Shown in pieces: positions 13,149-21,826 of a DNA stretch of 42,316 nucleotides. The stretch is from NCBI GenBank assembly GCA_021832085.1, contig JAKBLM010000038.1:1-42316 (forward strand), read 5' to 3'. Numbering within the stretch: the first letter of the stretch is position 1; every line of letters begins with the position of its first letter. Both the position numbers and the translations under genes were made by a program. Source of the DNA: Acidobacteriota bacterium (GTDB lineage Bacteria > Acidobacteriota > Terriglobia > Acidiferrales > UBA7541). Under the pieces are notes generated by a model, which searched no databases, was not told where the DNA came from, and saw only the letters and a program-made list of their open reading frames with translations.

Positions 13149-15755
13149 TCAATCGCCTGGAAAACCTTTCACTTCGTGCAGCGGATCGAAAGCCGGATCG
13201 TTGCGCGCCATCCCCGCCGATATGCCTCCGCTGATGGCTTTCTTCAGCCACACTATGGCCTGCTCACGTTCACCCACGCGCGTATACACCAGCGCGGCGT
13301 TATACATCGTGTCCGGGTCGTCTGGCGCGAGCGCCACCGCCTGCCCAACCGCCTTCACCGCCGCTTGCTTTTCGCCGGTCATCGCCTCGCAGATGGCCAG
13401 GATTGAGTACGCGTCGGCGTTTCGAGGGTTCACGCGCAGCGCCTCCTCGGCCAGCGAGATCCCCTTACGGTAAGCCGCGTCCGCCTGAGCGCGCTTGCCG
13501 GGCATCCAGAAATAACCGTCGCCCAGGTTGCGCCACGACGTGTAGTCCTTGGGAGCCATCTGCACCGCCTTTTCGAAATTCGCCACCGCCTCTTTGTACC
13601 GGTGCAGGAAGAAGACCGTCGAACCCAGATTCGAATACGCTATGGCGTTCGGGTAGATCGCAATCGATTTCTCGAATGGCCCCGCCGCCTTGGCGAATTC
13701 ACCCACCTCGAAATAGACGGCGCCGAGGTTGGAATAGCCGCTTGAGCTGTCCGGCGCCAGACCCACCACTTGTCGGAACATTTTTGCCGCGTCCCCGTAG
13801 CGCCCCAGATTGAAATAGAAGGCGCCCAACCAACTGTATCCCGCCCAGTATTGCGGTCGCAGCGCGATCGCCTTCTTGTAGGTTTGCTCAGCCTGGGCCG
13901 TCAGCCCGAGCTTCTCGTAGGCTGTGGCCAGCCCCGTGTAGGCGTGGTCGTTCGTTGGTTCGGCACGGAGCGCTTGCCGGAATTGCTTGACCGCTTCGGC
14001 GTACTGTCCCGTCCCGTTTGCCAACGTGCCGAGGCACACGTGCGCCACCGCGAGCCGTGGATTGATGCCGATTGCCTGGTCGCAAGCCTGCCGGCTCATT
14101 GTCGTCCACCTCGCGTCTTCGGTCAGGTTGTAGCGATGCCAGTAAGCTTGTCCCAGTCCCGCGTAGGCCCGTGCGTATTGGGGATCGATGCTCAGCGCAT
14201 GCTTGAACACGGTGATCGCGCTGGTGACGTTTTCGGCCCGGTGGTAGTTCTCCAGGTATCCCATGCCCTGCAGGTAAAACGCGTACGCCCCTGGCTTGTC
14301 GGTTCCCTTGGCTTCTAGCGTCCTGCGCTCGCCCGGCCGCAGCTGCACCTGGAGCATGTTGAGCGTTCCGGCCGAGACATCGTCTTCCACCCGGAAAGGG
14401 TTGTCCGCCGCCACGGTCCTCGTCTGCGCCGCCAGTTGTCGCTGCGTTCTGGTGTCGACTAGCGCATAGGTCACCCGGATTCGCCCGCCCGCCTCCTGCA
14501 GGCTTCCTGTCAGCACCAAGTTCACGCCAAACAGACGCCGTGCCATCTCCGGCGAATCCACCTTATTCGCAAACACCTCGCTCGACGGCACCACTGCCAG
14601 CGCATGCGTAGCGGTGAGTTCGGTCAGCCGGGCTGTCACCGTGTCCGTCAGTCCAGTGGCAAATGCCTGTTGGGAGGCCGTTCCACCCAGCGCGGTAAAG
14701 GGCAGCACCGCCAGTGCCCGTTCGCGATGTCCTGCCGCTCCCGTTCCCATCCACGACGCGATCGTCCGCCGCACCTGGGGTATCGCCGCCAGCGAAAGAG
14801 CCACCAGCGCCAGGGCCGCCACCGTGATCCACAGGGCGCGGCGACGCGGTTTTCCCCGCTCCGGCCTCGATGCCGGCACTGCCGCCAGCGTCGGTGCCGT
14901 TCCGCTCTGCTCCATCCACTTCAGATCGGCGGCCACTTCCGACGCGCTCCTGTAGCGATTGGCTGGATTCTTGGCCAGCATTCGCCCGACGATTCGGTCC
15001 AGTTCCGGTGGCACCGCCGGATTGATTTCCGAGGGCGCCGGCGGCTCTTCGTGCAGCACGCGGTTGGACGTCGCCATGTGTGTTTTTGCGCGAAAAGGAT
15101 GGCGGCCGGTGAGCGCTTCGTAAAAAACGACTCCTAGCGAGAAGATGTCCGCCCGCTCGTCGGCTTGGCCTTCGAGCAGAACTTCGGGAGCCATGTAGCC
15201 CGAAGTGCCGCTCAAAGTTCCCGGCTCGGTCTCGAAGCCTACGGTCTCCTCACCAAGCACCTGCCGCCGGGCCAGCCCGAAATCGAGGATTTTCACTTGG
15301 CCCGTGGGCGTGATCATGATGTTTTCCGGCTTGATGTCGCGGTGCACCACCCCTTGTCCATGCGCTGCGGCGAGTCCCTTGGCGCACTGCACCGCCAGTT
15401 GCAGGAACTCTTCGGTCGGCATCGGCTCGCCCAGGCGCCGGCGCAGCATCTCTCCCTGCACGCGCTCCATCACCAGGAATATCTCGCCTTCGCGCTCGAA
15501 GACGTCGTGGACTGTCGCAATATGAGGATCGTTCAGCCGCGAGGCCAACTGCGCTTCGCGCAGGAAGCGCTGCCGGGCACGCTCGTCGGTGCCAAAGCGC
15601 AGCGCCATGCGCTTGATCGCCACGGTGCGGCGCAGTTGCGAATCCTCGGCCAGGTACACTTCACCCATCCCGCCCGCGCCGAGTCGCTCGAGGATCCGGA
15701 ACCGGCCGACAAAACTTCCCGATAGATCGTGCGAATGCCCCGAGCCTTCATCCAT
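13149..15755 (-). CDS. Membrane serine/threonine protein kinase with FlgO/TolB-like domain and C-terminal TPR repeats
   Basis: The 868-residue product begins with a complete Hanks-type kinase (about 16-285): GAGGMGEVY glycine loop, VAIKRM lysine, HRDIKPEN catalytic loop, DFG, and GYMAPE. A proline-rich linker leads to one membrane helix (about 308-328, LWITVAALALVALSLAAI). Next is a FlgO/TolB-like segment (LAVLPFTALGG through TRTVAADNPFRV), and then about ten TPR units from residue 480 to 860. The kinase is cytoplasmic and the TPR part extracytoplasmic, a common acidobacterial sensor layout. No ribosome site is visible before the ATG. Substrates are unknown. Confidence 0.93.
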   Translation of the reverse strand: MDEGSGHSHDLSGSFVGRFRILERLGAGGMGEVYLAEDSQLRRTVAIKRMALRFGTDERARQRFLREAQLASRLNDPHIATVHDVFEREGEIFLVMERVQGEMLRRRLGEPMPTEEFLQLAVQCAKGLAAAHGQGVVHRDIKPENIMITPTGQVKILDFGLARRQVLGEETVGFETEPGTLSGTSGYMAPEVLLEGQADERADIFSLGVVFYEALTGRHPFRAKTHMATSNRVLHEEPPAPSEINPAVPPELDRIVGRMLAKNPANRYRSASEVAADLKWMEQSGTAPTLAAVPASRPERGKPRRRALWITVAALALVALSLAAIPQVRRTIASWMGTGAAGHRERALAVLPFTALGGTASQQAFATGLTDTVTARLTELTATHALAVVPSSEVFANKVDSPEMARRLFGVNLVLTGSLQEAGGRIRVTYALVDTRTQRQLAAQTRTVAADNPFRVEDDVSAGTLNMLQVQLRPGERRTLEAKGTDKPGAYAFYLQGMGYLENYHRAENVTSAITVFKHALSIDPQYARAYAGLGQAYWHRYNLTEDARWTTMSRQACDQAIGINPRLAVAHVCLGTLANGTGQYAEAVKQFRQALRAEPTNDHAYTGLATAYEKLGLTAQAEQTYKKAIALRPQYWAGYSWLGAFYFNLGRYGDAAKMFRQVVGLAPDSSSGYSNLGAVYFEVGEFAKAAGPFEKSIAIYPNAIAYSNLGSTVFFLHRYKEAVANFEKAVQMAPKDYTSWRNLGDGYFWMPGKRAQADAAYRKGISLAEEALRVNPRNADAYSILAICEAMTGEKQAAVKAVGQAVALAPDDPDTMYNAALVYTRVGEREQAIVWLKKAISGGISAGMARNDPAFDPLHEVKGFPGD

Positions 15756-16066
15756 GATGAGGTCTTGGGATGCTAGTCCCCCGTCTACACGACTTCCGGG
15801 TATTCACGACCTTTTGATTCAGAGGAAGGCACTCCCCCGCTTCAGTGCGAATCTAACCCGGGAGGGATGCCAAAAGCAAAAGGAAACCGGCCCTTGCCCG
15901 ACCCGCCCGCACAAGAATCTATTACTGTTCGGTAATTCAGCGGGAAACAAAAATCGCTTTGCGCTTTGTACGGCTTCGCTGGTTACAACCGGGAGGCACT
16001 GAAGTGTGGCAACCCTCGCGGGAAAAACGAGAAATACTGCGGCAGCCCGTTGGCCGGGCCTCGGTC
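15756..16066. other. Intergenic region upstream of the kinase gene
   Basis: These 311 bp lie between the DoxX-like stop and the kinase start, both on the minus strand. They should carry the kinase promoter, but I find no clear -35/-10 pair, hairpin or coding frame with a ribosome site. Confidence 0.4.
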
Positions 16067-16624
16067 CTACTTCCCGAAGACGTTCGAGGCGCCCGAAGGC
16101 AGGTCTGCTTCTTGCGCGCTCTCTGTGCGTCTCTGAATGATGTACCTCCGCCGCACATACGCTGGCAGCGACCACACCCGCCCCGCGTCGCTCATCTCAA
16201 AAGCCAGGAAGCACAACGCGAGCACCAGATGATTCAGGGCTGCCCCGAAATACTCCCACACCGGAGCCTGCGCCCCCGGATAGTTGGACGAAAACAGCAG
16301 TATCAGCATGTAGAGGAATCCGAAAAAGCCGGCCGGCTTTACCAGGATGCCCGCCACCAGTGCCAGCCCGATGCACAATTCGCCGTAGGCAACTACCAGC
16401 GCCAGGACGTGCGCATGCGGCAGCACGAAGTCGCGCAACAGCGGCGCCATGAAGGGATAGGCCCCGCCAGCCAGGAAGCGGTGAATCCAGCTATCGAATC
16501 CGCCGCCATCAACGAATTTCGTCTCAAGGATCTTGTACTGGGCGAAAATCAGAAACAGGATGCCGATAGCGATCCGCAGCCACGCCATCCCGTAGTCGTT
16601 TGCGCTGAGTTCTCTTTTCTTCAT
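16067..16624 (-). CDS. DoxX-family membrane protein
   Basis: The 185-residue protein has four membrane segments in the DoxX arrangement: WLRIAIGILFLIFAQYKI near the N-terminus, then VLALVVAYGELCIGLALVAGIL with the family's glutamate in the second helix, FFGFLYMLILLF, and LNHLVLALCFLAF. DoxX-like proteins are subunits of quinone oxidoreductases or of small redox complexes; the exact role here is unknown. No strong ribosome site precedes the ATG. Confidence 0.82.
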   Translation of the reverse strand: MKKRELSANDYGMAWLRIAIGILFLIFAQYKILETKFVDGGGFDSWIHRFLAGGAYPFMAPLLRDFVLPHAHVLALVVAYGELCIGLALVAGILVKPAGFFGFLYMLILLFSSNYPGAQAPVWEYFGAALNHLVLALCFLAFEMSDAGRVWSLPAYVRRRYIIQRRTESAQEADLPSGASNVFGK

Positions 16625-16942
16625 CGGAAGGTTGCCCGAGAGCGTCTTTCCTGCCCGGTGCCCGGGCCAAGCCTCCTCCCAATGCTGCGAACCAATCTAT
16701 GCACAAGTCCATTGGCGAATCAAGCTTCATCCGCGACGCCGTTTCCGCCGCCGCGTCGCCCCGCAACTCCTCGAACACCGCGCAGGCCGGCGGCAACAGC
16801 CGAGAGCGGCTTTTGTTGAGAAAGCGCTGTCATCCCGCCGTGGTGACGCAAGCGAGAGTCGGCGGTCATTGGTTGCATCTCCCGCAAGAGTGTAATAAAG
16901 ATGTTCGTCTCAATTGCCCGTTATTCGGGCTCGGAGGTCTGG

Positions 16943-18676
16943 ATGAAGTGGAAAGCGCTCTTGCTGGCCGGGTCATTTCTCATTGCCTTCGCCCTCATTC
17001 CCCTCCCGTCCGCCGCGAGCCCCAAATCGCACGCTTCGCGGCATCCGGCCCGGCATCGGCGCCACCCGGCAAGCCAGTTTCTCAAAAATCTCCGCCTCCA
17101 TATTCGTCACGTCATCGTTATCTACCAGGAAAACCGTTCCTTCGATTCCTATTTCGGCACTTTCCCCGGCGCCGACAATCTCGCCACCGCCCAGGCCCGC
17201 AGGCACGGCTTCCGCGAATACGATCCCCTCGGCAAAACCTGGGTCACGCCCTTCGCCATCACCACGCCCGACTCTGCCGATCCCAACCACGCCCGCCCCG
17301 TCCTGATCGCCAAGGCGAACGGCGGCCGCATGAACCATTTCATTTCCGCTGAGGAGGATAGTCTGCTACATTACGGCCTCTCACGCGCCTACGCTCATCA
17401 GCTCGGCCTGCTCACCATGGCGCATTGGGACTGCCGCACCATCCCCTTCCTCTGGCTCTACGCCCACCGATTCGCCCTTTACGATCACATTTTCGACGCC
17501 ATGTACGGCCCCTCCACTCCTGGCAATATCGACCTGATCGCCGGCCAGACCGGGCAAACGCAATGGGCGCGCCATCCCAACGAAGCGGTCAAGCCTGATA
17601 TCGAAGGCCCAGGCGAGCCGGTGCTGAACGATCTCGACCCCGCCTTTGGCCCCTACCGCGACGGCGTGCCCAAGGTGCGCCAGCTCAACCAGAGCTACGC
17701 CACGCTCATGCTTACCCTGCTCGGTCGCAAAGCCGCTCTCGCCAAGGTTGATACCGACGACGTCCGCAAGGACATCGGCGAACTGACCAAGCTCCATGCC
17801 AGCGCCATCCCCTGGGGCTGGTATCAGGAGGGATTCGGCAACGGCAAGGGCAATCATCACCCATCCTATGTCGCCCATCATGATGCCCCGCAGTATTTCG
17901 GCTACATCCGTCTCAATCCGCCGCTCTGGAGCGGCGTTCACGGCCTCCGCGATTTCTTCAAGCTCGTCGACCAGCGCAAGCTGCCTCCCCGCAGCGTCGA
18001 TTTCGTCAAGGGCGGCTACCACAACCCCTTCGGCTGGCTTCCGGCCAATCGGTCGTCGTTCGTGCTGAAGCATTTCATGGGAGACGACGATCACCCCGGC
18101 TATTCCGATTCCCAGATCTCCGAGGCACTCGTCGCCAAGGTCGTCAACACCATTGCCCGCAGCCCCTACTGGAAATCCTCCGCCATCATCATCCTCTGGG
18201 ACGATCCCGGCGGCTTCTACGACCACGTTCCCCCGCCGACATTCGAAACCTGCCCCGATCACCACCCCTGCGGCGACGGCCCCCGCATCCCGTTGATCCT
18301 GATCTCACCCTACGCCCGCTCGGGCGCCATCGTCTCGAATCCTGGCGATCAGGCCTCTTTCGCCAAATTCCTCGACGCCCTTTTCAAATTGCCGCCGCTC
18401 GCTTCCCTGCCCGACGAGAAGCCCTATCTGCCCGAAGGCCCGCGTGACACGAATCCCCGTCTCACCAACCTCCTCGGCGGATTCAGTCCCGCCCGCCTCG
18501 CCGGCAAGAAGCCGCCCATCCCCGCTTCCGCCGCGGAGATCCCCAATCACGTGGTGAACACGATTCCGGCTCCCATGACGTGCAGGCAGGTCGGCGTCAC
18601 GCCGGTCAAGCTGAAGGGCACTTTGCCCCCGCCCAAGGGCTTCAATCCCTTGCCGCGCTATTCGAGGGCCCACTAA
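16943..18676 (+). CDS. Secreted phospholipase C/acid phosphatase-type phosphoesterase
   Basis: The 577-residue product starts at 16943, where GGAGGT lies 6 nt upstream; the longer frame from 16901 lacks this. A signal peptide (KWKALLLAGSFLIAFALIPLPSAAS) is followed by the phosphoesterase domain: IRHVIVIYQENRSFDSYFGTFPG holds the metal and nucleophile region, and IILWDDPGGFYDHVPPP the second metal site. Near the C-terminus RIPLILISPYARSG is the usual family strand. These enzymes cleave phosphodiester or phosphomonoester bonds outside the cytoplasm, releasing phosphate or lipid headgroups. It shares the superfamily with the protein at 6369 but not its propeller. Confidence 0.9.
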   Translation: MKWKALLLAGSFLIAFALIPLPSAASPKSHASRHPARHRRHPASQFLKNLRLHIRHVIVIYQENRSFDSYFGTFPGADNLATAQARRHGFREYDPLGKTWVTPFAITTPDSADPNHARPVLIAKANGGRMNHFISAEEDSLLHYGLSRAYAHQLGLLTMAHWDCRTIPFLWLYAHRFALYDHIFDAMYGPSTPGNIDLIAGQTGQTQWARHPNEAVKPDIEGPGEPVLNDLDPAFGPYRDGVPKVRQLNQSYATLMLTLLGRKAALAKVDTDDVRKDIGELTKLHASAIPWGWYQEGFGNGKGNHHPSYVAHHDAPQYFGYIRLNPPLWSGVHGLRDFFKLVDQRKLPPRSVDFVKGGYHNPFGWLPANRSSFVLKHFMGDDDHPGYSDSQISEALVAKVVNTIARSPYWKSSAIIILWDDPGGFYDHVPPPTFETCPDHHPCGDGPRIPLILISPYARSGAIVSNPGDQASFAKFLDALFKLPPLASLPDEKPYLPEGPRDTNPRLTNLLGGFSPARLAGKKPPIPASAAEIPNHVVNTIPAPMTCRQVGVTPVKLKGTLPPPKGFNPLPRYSRAH

Positions 18677-18852
18677 CCCAAACCGCTTATCAGCGAAACG
18701 TCCAGCGAGGACTCGCCAAGCGACAAACCAGCCGCGCGTGGCGATCCTTGCCGCGCCCCCCTCAACCGGCTCCTTGGCTTTGCTATGCTCTGAATTTGAT
18801 CCCTACAAGGTTCTAGCAGGGACTGCATCCTGCCGGTCGTCGAGGCAAGCCT

Positions 18853-19302
18853 ATGCCCAGCTCCACCCCGCAAGACGTCGAAATCCGGGAATTCACCATG
18901 GAAGACTACCCGCAGGCCCTGGCCCTCTGGCAAGCCACCGAAGGCATCACCGTCGACAGCTCCGATTCCCGCGAAAACTTGGCTCGTTTTCTCGATCGCA
19001 ATCCCGGCCTCAGTTTCGTCGCCTGCAGGCAGGGCCGTCTGGTAGCTGCTGTGCTCGGTGGTTACGACGGCCGTCGCGGTCTGCTGCACCACGTTGCCGT
19101 GGCATCGAGAGAAAGGCGTCGCGGTATCGGCACCGCGCTCGTCGCCCGCTGCGTGCGTGAATTGCGCACCCGCGGCGTTCTTCGCTGCCACCTCTTCGTC
19201 AACAACAGCAATCCGGCCGCCGTCGCCTTCTGGAAAAACCTCGGCTGGCGCCAACGCGACGACCTCACCATGATGTCGCTGGATATCCTCCCTTCCGCCT
19301 GA
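18853..19302 (+). CDS. GNAT-family N-acetyltransferase (YpeA-like)
   Basis: The 149-residue protein has a full GNAT fold. Residues 8-14 (VEIREFT) form the first strand. RRGLLHHVAVASRERRRGIGTALVARC contains the acetyl-CoA-binding R-x-x-G-x-G/A loop. HLFVNNSNPAAVAFWKNLGW is the C-terminal motif B region. The segment TVDSSDSRENLARFLDRNPG resembles the YpeA subgroup. It transfers an acetyl group from acetyl-CoA to an unknown amine. Confidence 0.87.
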   Translation: MPSSTPQDVEIREFTMEDYPQALALWQATEGITVDSSDSRENLARFLDRNPGLSFVACRQGRLVAAVLGGYDGRRGLLHHVAVASRERRRGIGTALVARCVRELRTRGVLRCHLFVNNSNPAAVAFWKNLGWRQRDDLTMMSLDILPSA

Positions 19303-19614
19303 CCGCCCCTCGAGCTGCCAAATCCCTGTCCACTCAGACGCTTCCCTGGCAGCCATTCCCTCTCATCTGCTATCCTGCGGGCCCCAAGCCAGATTTCCAT
19401 CCGCGCCGAAACGCGAAAAACCCTGCCCCACACCGATCGTCACAAATCCGATTTGTGAACTTGCCCAAAATTATGTGGCTGAAAAGAAAGCGCTTGCCCG
19501 GAAAAGTGATCTACAAACTGTGACACTTGGAATGCCTGAATGTTCACACGGAATGTGCGCCGCCGAACGCCCTTTGGCAATCGGCGGAGCCCTTATCTCC
19601 GGCCGCCCTCGGCC
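19303..19614. other. Convergent intergenic region with a perfect dyad
   Basis: This 312-bp interval follows two converging genes and holds no supported frame. TCACAAATCCGATTTGTGA (19440-19458) is a perfect 8-bp inverted repeat with a 3-bp centre. A second possible stem, CCGCCGA/TCGGCGG (about 19559-19587), lies 30 bp after the TonB-like stop and may act in its termination. The AT-rich dyad is in an unusual place for an operator, since neither gene starts here. Confidence 0.45.
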
Positions 19615-20016
19615 CTAACTCTTTGCCTTGCCCTTCCCCGCTGTCTTTTTGGGTGGCAGCAACTTGAAGCCGACTGCAACGGATGTTTCGACCTCGATCG
19701 GCTTGCCCTTGACGAGCATGGGCTGGTAACGCCACTGCTTAACCGCATTTTCGGCCGCTTTCACGAGCAATTTCGGTCCGTCGGTCACCTTCATCGACTC
19801 CACCTTACCTGTTTTTCCGATGATGATGTCGAGCGTGACCACCCCTTGCACATCTTTCTTCCGCGCTTCGTTGGGATACTTCGGTTGAACCGTTTTCACC
19901 AGTTTCGAACTCATCACTACGCTGCTGATCCGCAGCGGGGCATTTTGCGCAGCCGGTGGCGGCGCACTGACCCCCAGGAGTGTTCCAAGCGCAATTACCA
20001 GGCTCGCGACAATCAT
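19615..20016 (-). CDS. Short secreted TonB C-terminal-domain protein
   Basis: The 133-residue product is chosen to start at the ATG at 20016, where GAGAGG is 5 nt upstream; a GTG two codons earlier would overlap that site. It has an N-terminal signal or anchor (IVASLVIALGTLLGVSA) and a TonB C-terminal domain: VQPKYPNEARKKDVQGVVTL, ending with the typical WRYQPMLVKGKPIEVETSV. It lacks the proline-rich periplasmic span of energising TonB proteins and ends in a lysine-rich tail. Such stand-alone domains are frequent in this type of genome and may not act in iron uptake. Confidence 0.82.
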   Translation of the reverse strand: MIVASLVIALGTLLGVSAPPPAAQNAPLRISSVVMSSKLVKTVQPKYPNEARKKDVQGVVTLDIIIGKTGKVESMKVTDGPKLLVKAAENAVKQWRYQPMLVKGKPIEVETSVAVGFKLLPPKKTAGKGKAKS

Positions 20017-20189
20017 GATCACCTCTCTTTAGACAAACGAAGCTTGCCGCGACGTTATACCCTGTGGCCGGATGTGTCAAACGCACCGACGATTTCTCCG
20101 CCAAATCGCTGAGATTTTTGTCCCTCGCCTCCGCCGCCGTGTGCCGCGCTAAACTGTGAAACCGCTGCCGGGGGAATAGGCTCGAAAAC

Positions 20190-20876
20190 ATGATCTGGCG
20201 AACCCTGGAACTCGTTTGGGCGATCGTGATGCTCGTTGGCCTGCCGCTCTCCGCCCGTTCCCTCGGGCGTCTGCTGCGCGAGACGCCCGTCGGGCGCATG
20301 GACATGTATCGGAGCAGTGTTCTGAGCGAGGTCGTCCTTCTTGCACCAACGCTGCTGCTTGATTTGGCCGGTGATCGCGCGGGCATCCATCTCCTTCTCG
20401 CTGGCCTTCCCGCCACCCGCCTGCTTTTCTGGACGCTGGGTACCGTAGCTGCCTGCCTGGTGGTCTGGGTCGCCATGCTTCTCGAAGCGAAGGCGCACCC
20501 GAGCGATTCCGATCAGGTTGTACTGGGGATGCTGCCGAGAACGCGGCGGGAATTCACGGCGTTTTTTGGCGTATCGTTGGCGGCGGGATTCGCTGAGGAA
20601 TATCTGCTGCGCGGCTACTGCCTGGGATTGCTGGCCCTCACGACCGGATCGATGCTGCTGGCGGTCGCGGTCACCACGCTCTCATTCGGCTTGGCCCACC
20701 TCTACCAGGGGCCGCGTGGCGCGGCGCGTGCAACCGTCCTCGGACTGGTTCTGGCCATCCCCGTGGTAGCGACCGGTTCGCTCTTGCCCTCGATCATTGC
20801 CCACGCCGCCACCGACGCTGCTTCCGGTCGCTGGACTCTGCGGTTTCTCCGGCGCTGGGGAGTCGTCGCTGAATAG
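20190..20876 (+). CDS. CPBP-family intramembrane metalloprotease
   Basis: The 228-residue membrane protein shows the three CPBP/Abi motifs in order: EEYLLRGY (E-E-x3-R), FGLAHLYQG (F-x3-H) and HAATD. About six to seven hydrophobic helices surround them. The family cleaves prenylated proteins or regulators within the membrane, or acts as immunity proteins. The ATG follows a weak purine-rich stretch. It is divergent from the TonB-like gene across 173 bp. Confidence 0.88.
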   Translation: MIWRTLELVWAIVMLVGLPLSARSLGRLLRETPVGRMDMYRSSVLSEVVLLAPTLLLDLAGDRAGIHLLLAGLPATRLLFWTLGTVAACLVVWVAMLLEAKAHPSDSDQVVLGMLPRTRREFTAFFGVSLAAGFAEEYLLRGYCLGLLALTTGSMLLAVAVTTLSFGLAHLYQGPRGAARATVLGLVLAIPVVATGSLLPSIIAHAATDAASGRWTLRFLRRWGVVAE

Positions 20877-20933
20877 GGGAGACGGCCGACGGCGTGCGTG
20901 GCATTCGTGGCGGCACGCCGGTAGTCGGGCAGT

Positions 20934-21356
20934 CTAGGGGAAAGTCACCCGAAATTCCTCATTGCACACGTTGCCGGGATTGTCCGCGACGGTTTTATGC
21001 TGGCCGCCGTAATGGATCCGAAAGGCCAGCGGTTTCTTCGGCGCATCCGGCAGCCCCTCGAAACGGGCCTCGCCCTTCGAATTGGTGTAAACGGCGAGCG
21101 AAATCTTGTGCAGGCCGAACAGTCCATAGCGAAACTTGACGTCGACTTTCGCGTCGTAGAGCGGCTTGTGATTCCCATTCATGACGATAAAGTCTGCGGT
21201 GCACCCGCCCACATTGGCATTGACGGTCGGGATTTGCGGGGCGTTCTGGGCAAACAGAGTTGTTGCGGCGAGCAGGCAGACGCCCGCTCCGAGGCTGAAG
21301 AGGATTCCGCGACGGGAATGACTGAGAGTTCGTACCAGCTTCGATGACGAGTACAC
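20934..21356 (-). CDS. Small secreted protein with an Ig/prealbumin-like domain, unknown function
   Basis: I place the start at GTG 21356 because GGAGG lies 6 nt upstream and a signal peptide follows (SRRGILFSLGAGVCLLAATTLFAQ); the open frame continues further upstream but with poor coding character. The 140-residue product has a mature region with two cysteines (VGGCTADF and GNVCNEEF) probably forming a disulphide, and a central KFRYGLFGLHKISLAVYTNS strand pair. The order of strands suggests an extracellular beta-sandwich. I do not recognise a named family. Confidence 0.65.
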   Translation of the reverse strand: MYSSSKLVRTLSHSRRGILFSLGAGVCLLAATTLFAQNAPQIPTVNANVGGCTADFIVMNGNHKPLYDAKVDVKFRYGLFGLHKISLAVYTNSKGEARFEGLPDAPKKPLAFRIHYGGQHKTVADNPGNVCNEEFRVTFP

Positions 21357-21826
21357 GTATGACCTCCGAGTTCCTTGGAACTCCGTGCCATTGGATGCGC
21401 GGCGACCGAAATTCAGTTGTGCCTGGTCCGGCAGTTCAACAGGCGTTCCTCCGCCGGCCGGTGGCGGGTGCAACCGCGAATTCGCGCCGCCAATCGCACA
21501 TTTTTCTTCGTTCTGCCCAGGGCAACCTTCTCTTCGTGCCACGCATTCGTTAAAATAAATTCGCATTTTTGCGCAGGCTTTCTGCAGTTCCGGGCACGCT
21601 TCAGACCCGTTCACCCGGGCCGGCTGCTCGACGCAAGAGCGGCGGACGCGAAAATCGACAGTTGACAAAAAGTAAACAAATGGAAGGGAGAAGTGTCTCC
21701 ATGCACAGTCCAACAAATCGGTCTACACTCTCAAACCCCTACAGCCCCCCGGTCACAGCAACCACCTTTCCTCTCGGCTCCTGATCCTCCATCGGACGAA
21801 AAAACGCGGAAAGGAGAAATCTTACT
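21357..21826. other. Divergent intergenic region before the haem-barrel gene
   Basis: This 470-bp interval carries a TTGACA hexamer at 21662-21667 in an A-rich context, but no good -10 lies 16-18 bp downstream. A short frame at 21701-21784 has GGGAG 11 nt upstream of its ATG and could be a 27-residue leader, though its proline/serine-rich product is not convincing. No other feature is seen. Confidence 0.4.

Noticed and set aside
17381..18265. 294-codon minus-strand frame inside the phosphoesterase gene
   Set aside because: It is a shadow of the GC-rich plus-strand gene; the composition is valine/glycine/glutamate-rich and no family is recognisable.
19440..19458. CRP-type site
   Set aside because: CRP sites read TGTGA-N6-TCACA; here the halves are in the reverse order, TCACA before TGTGA, and no gene starts nearby.
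21701..21784. 27-residue leader peptide before the haem-barrel gene
   Set aside because: The ribosome site is imperfect, the product is Pro/Ser/Thr-rich without known leader features, and nothing else supports translation.
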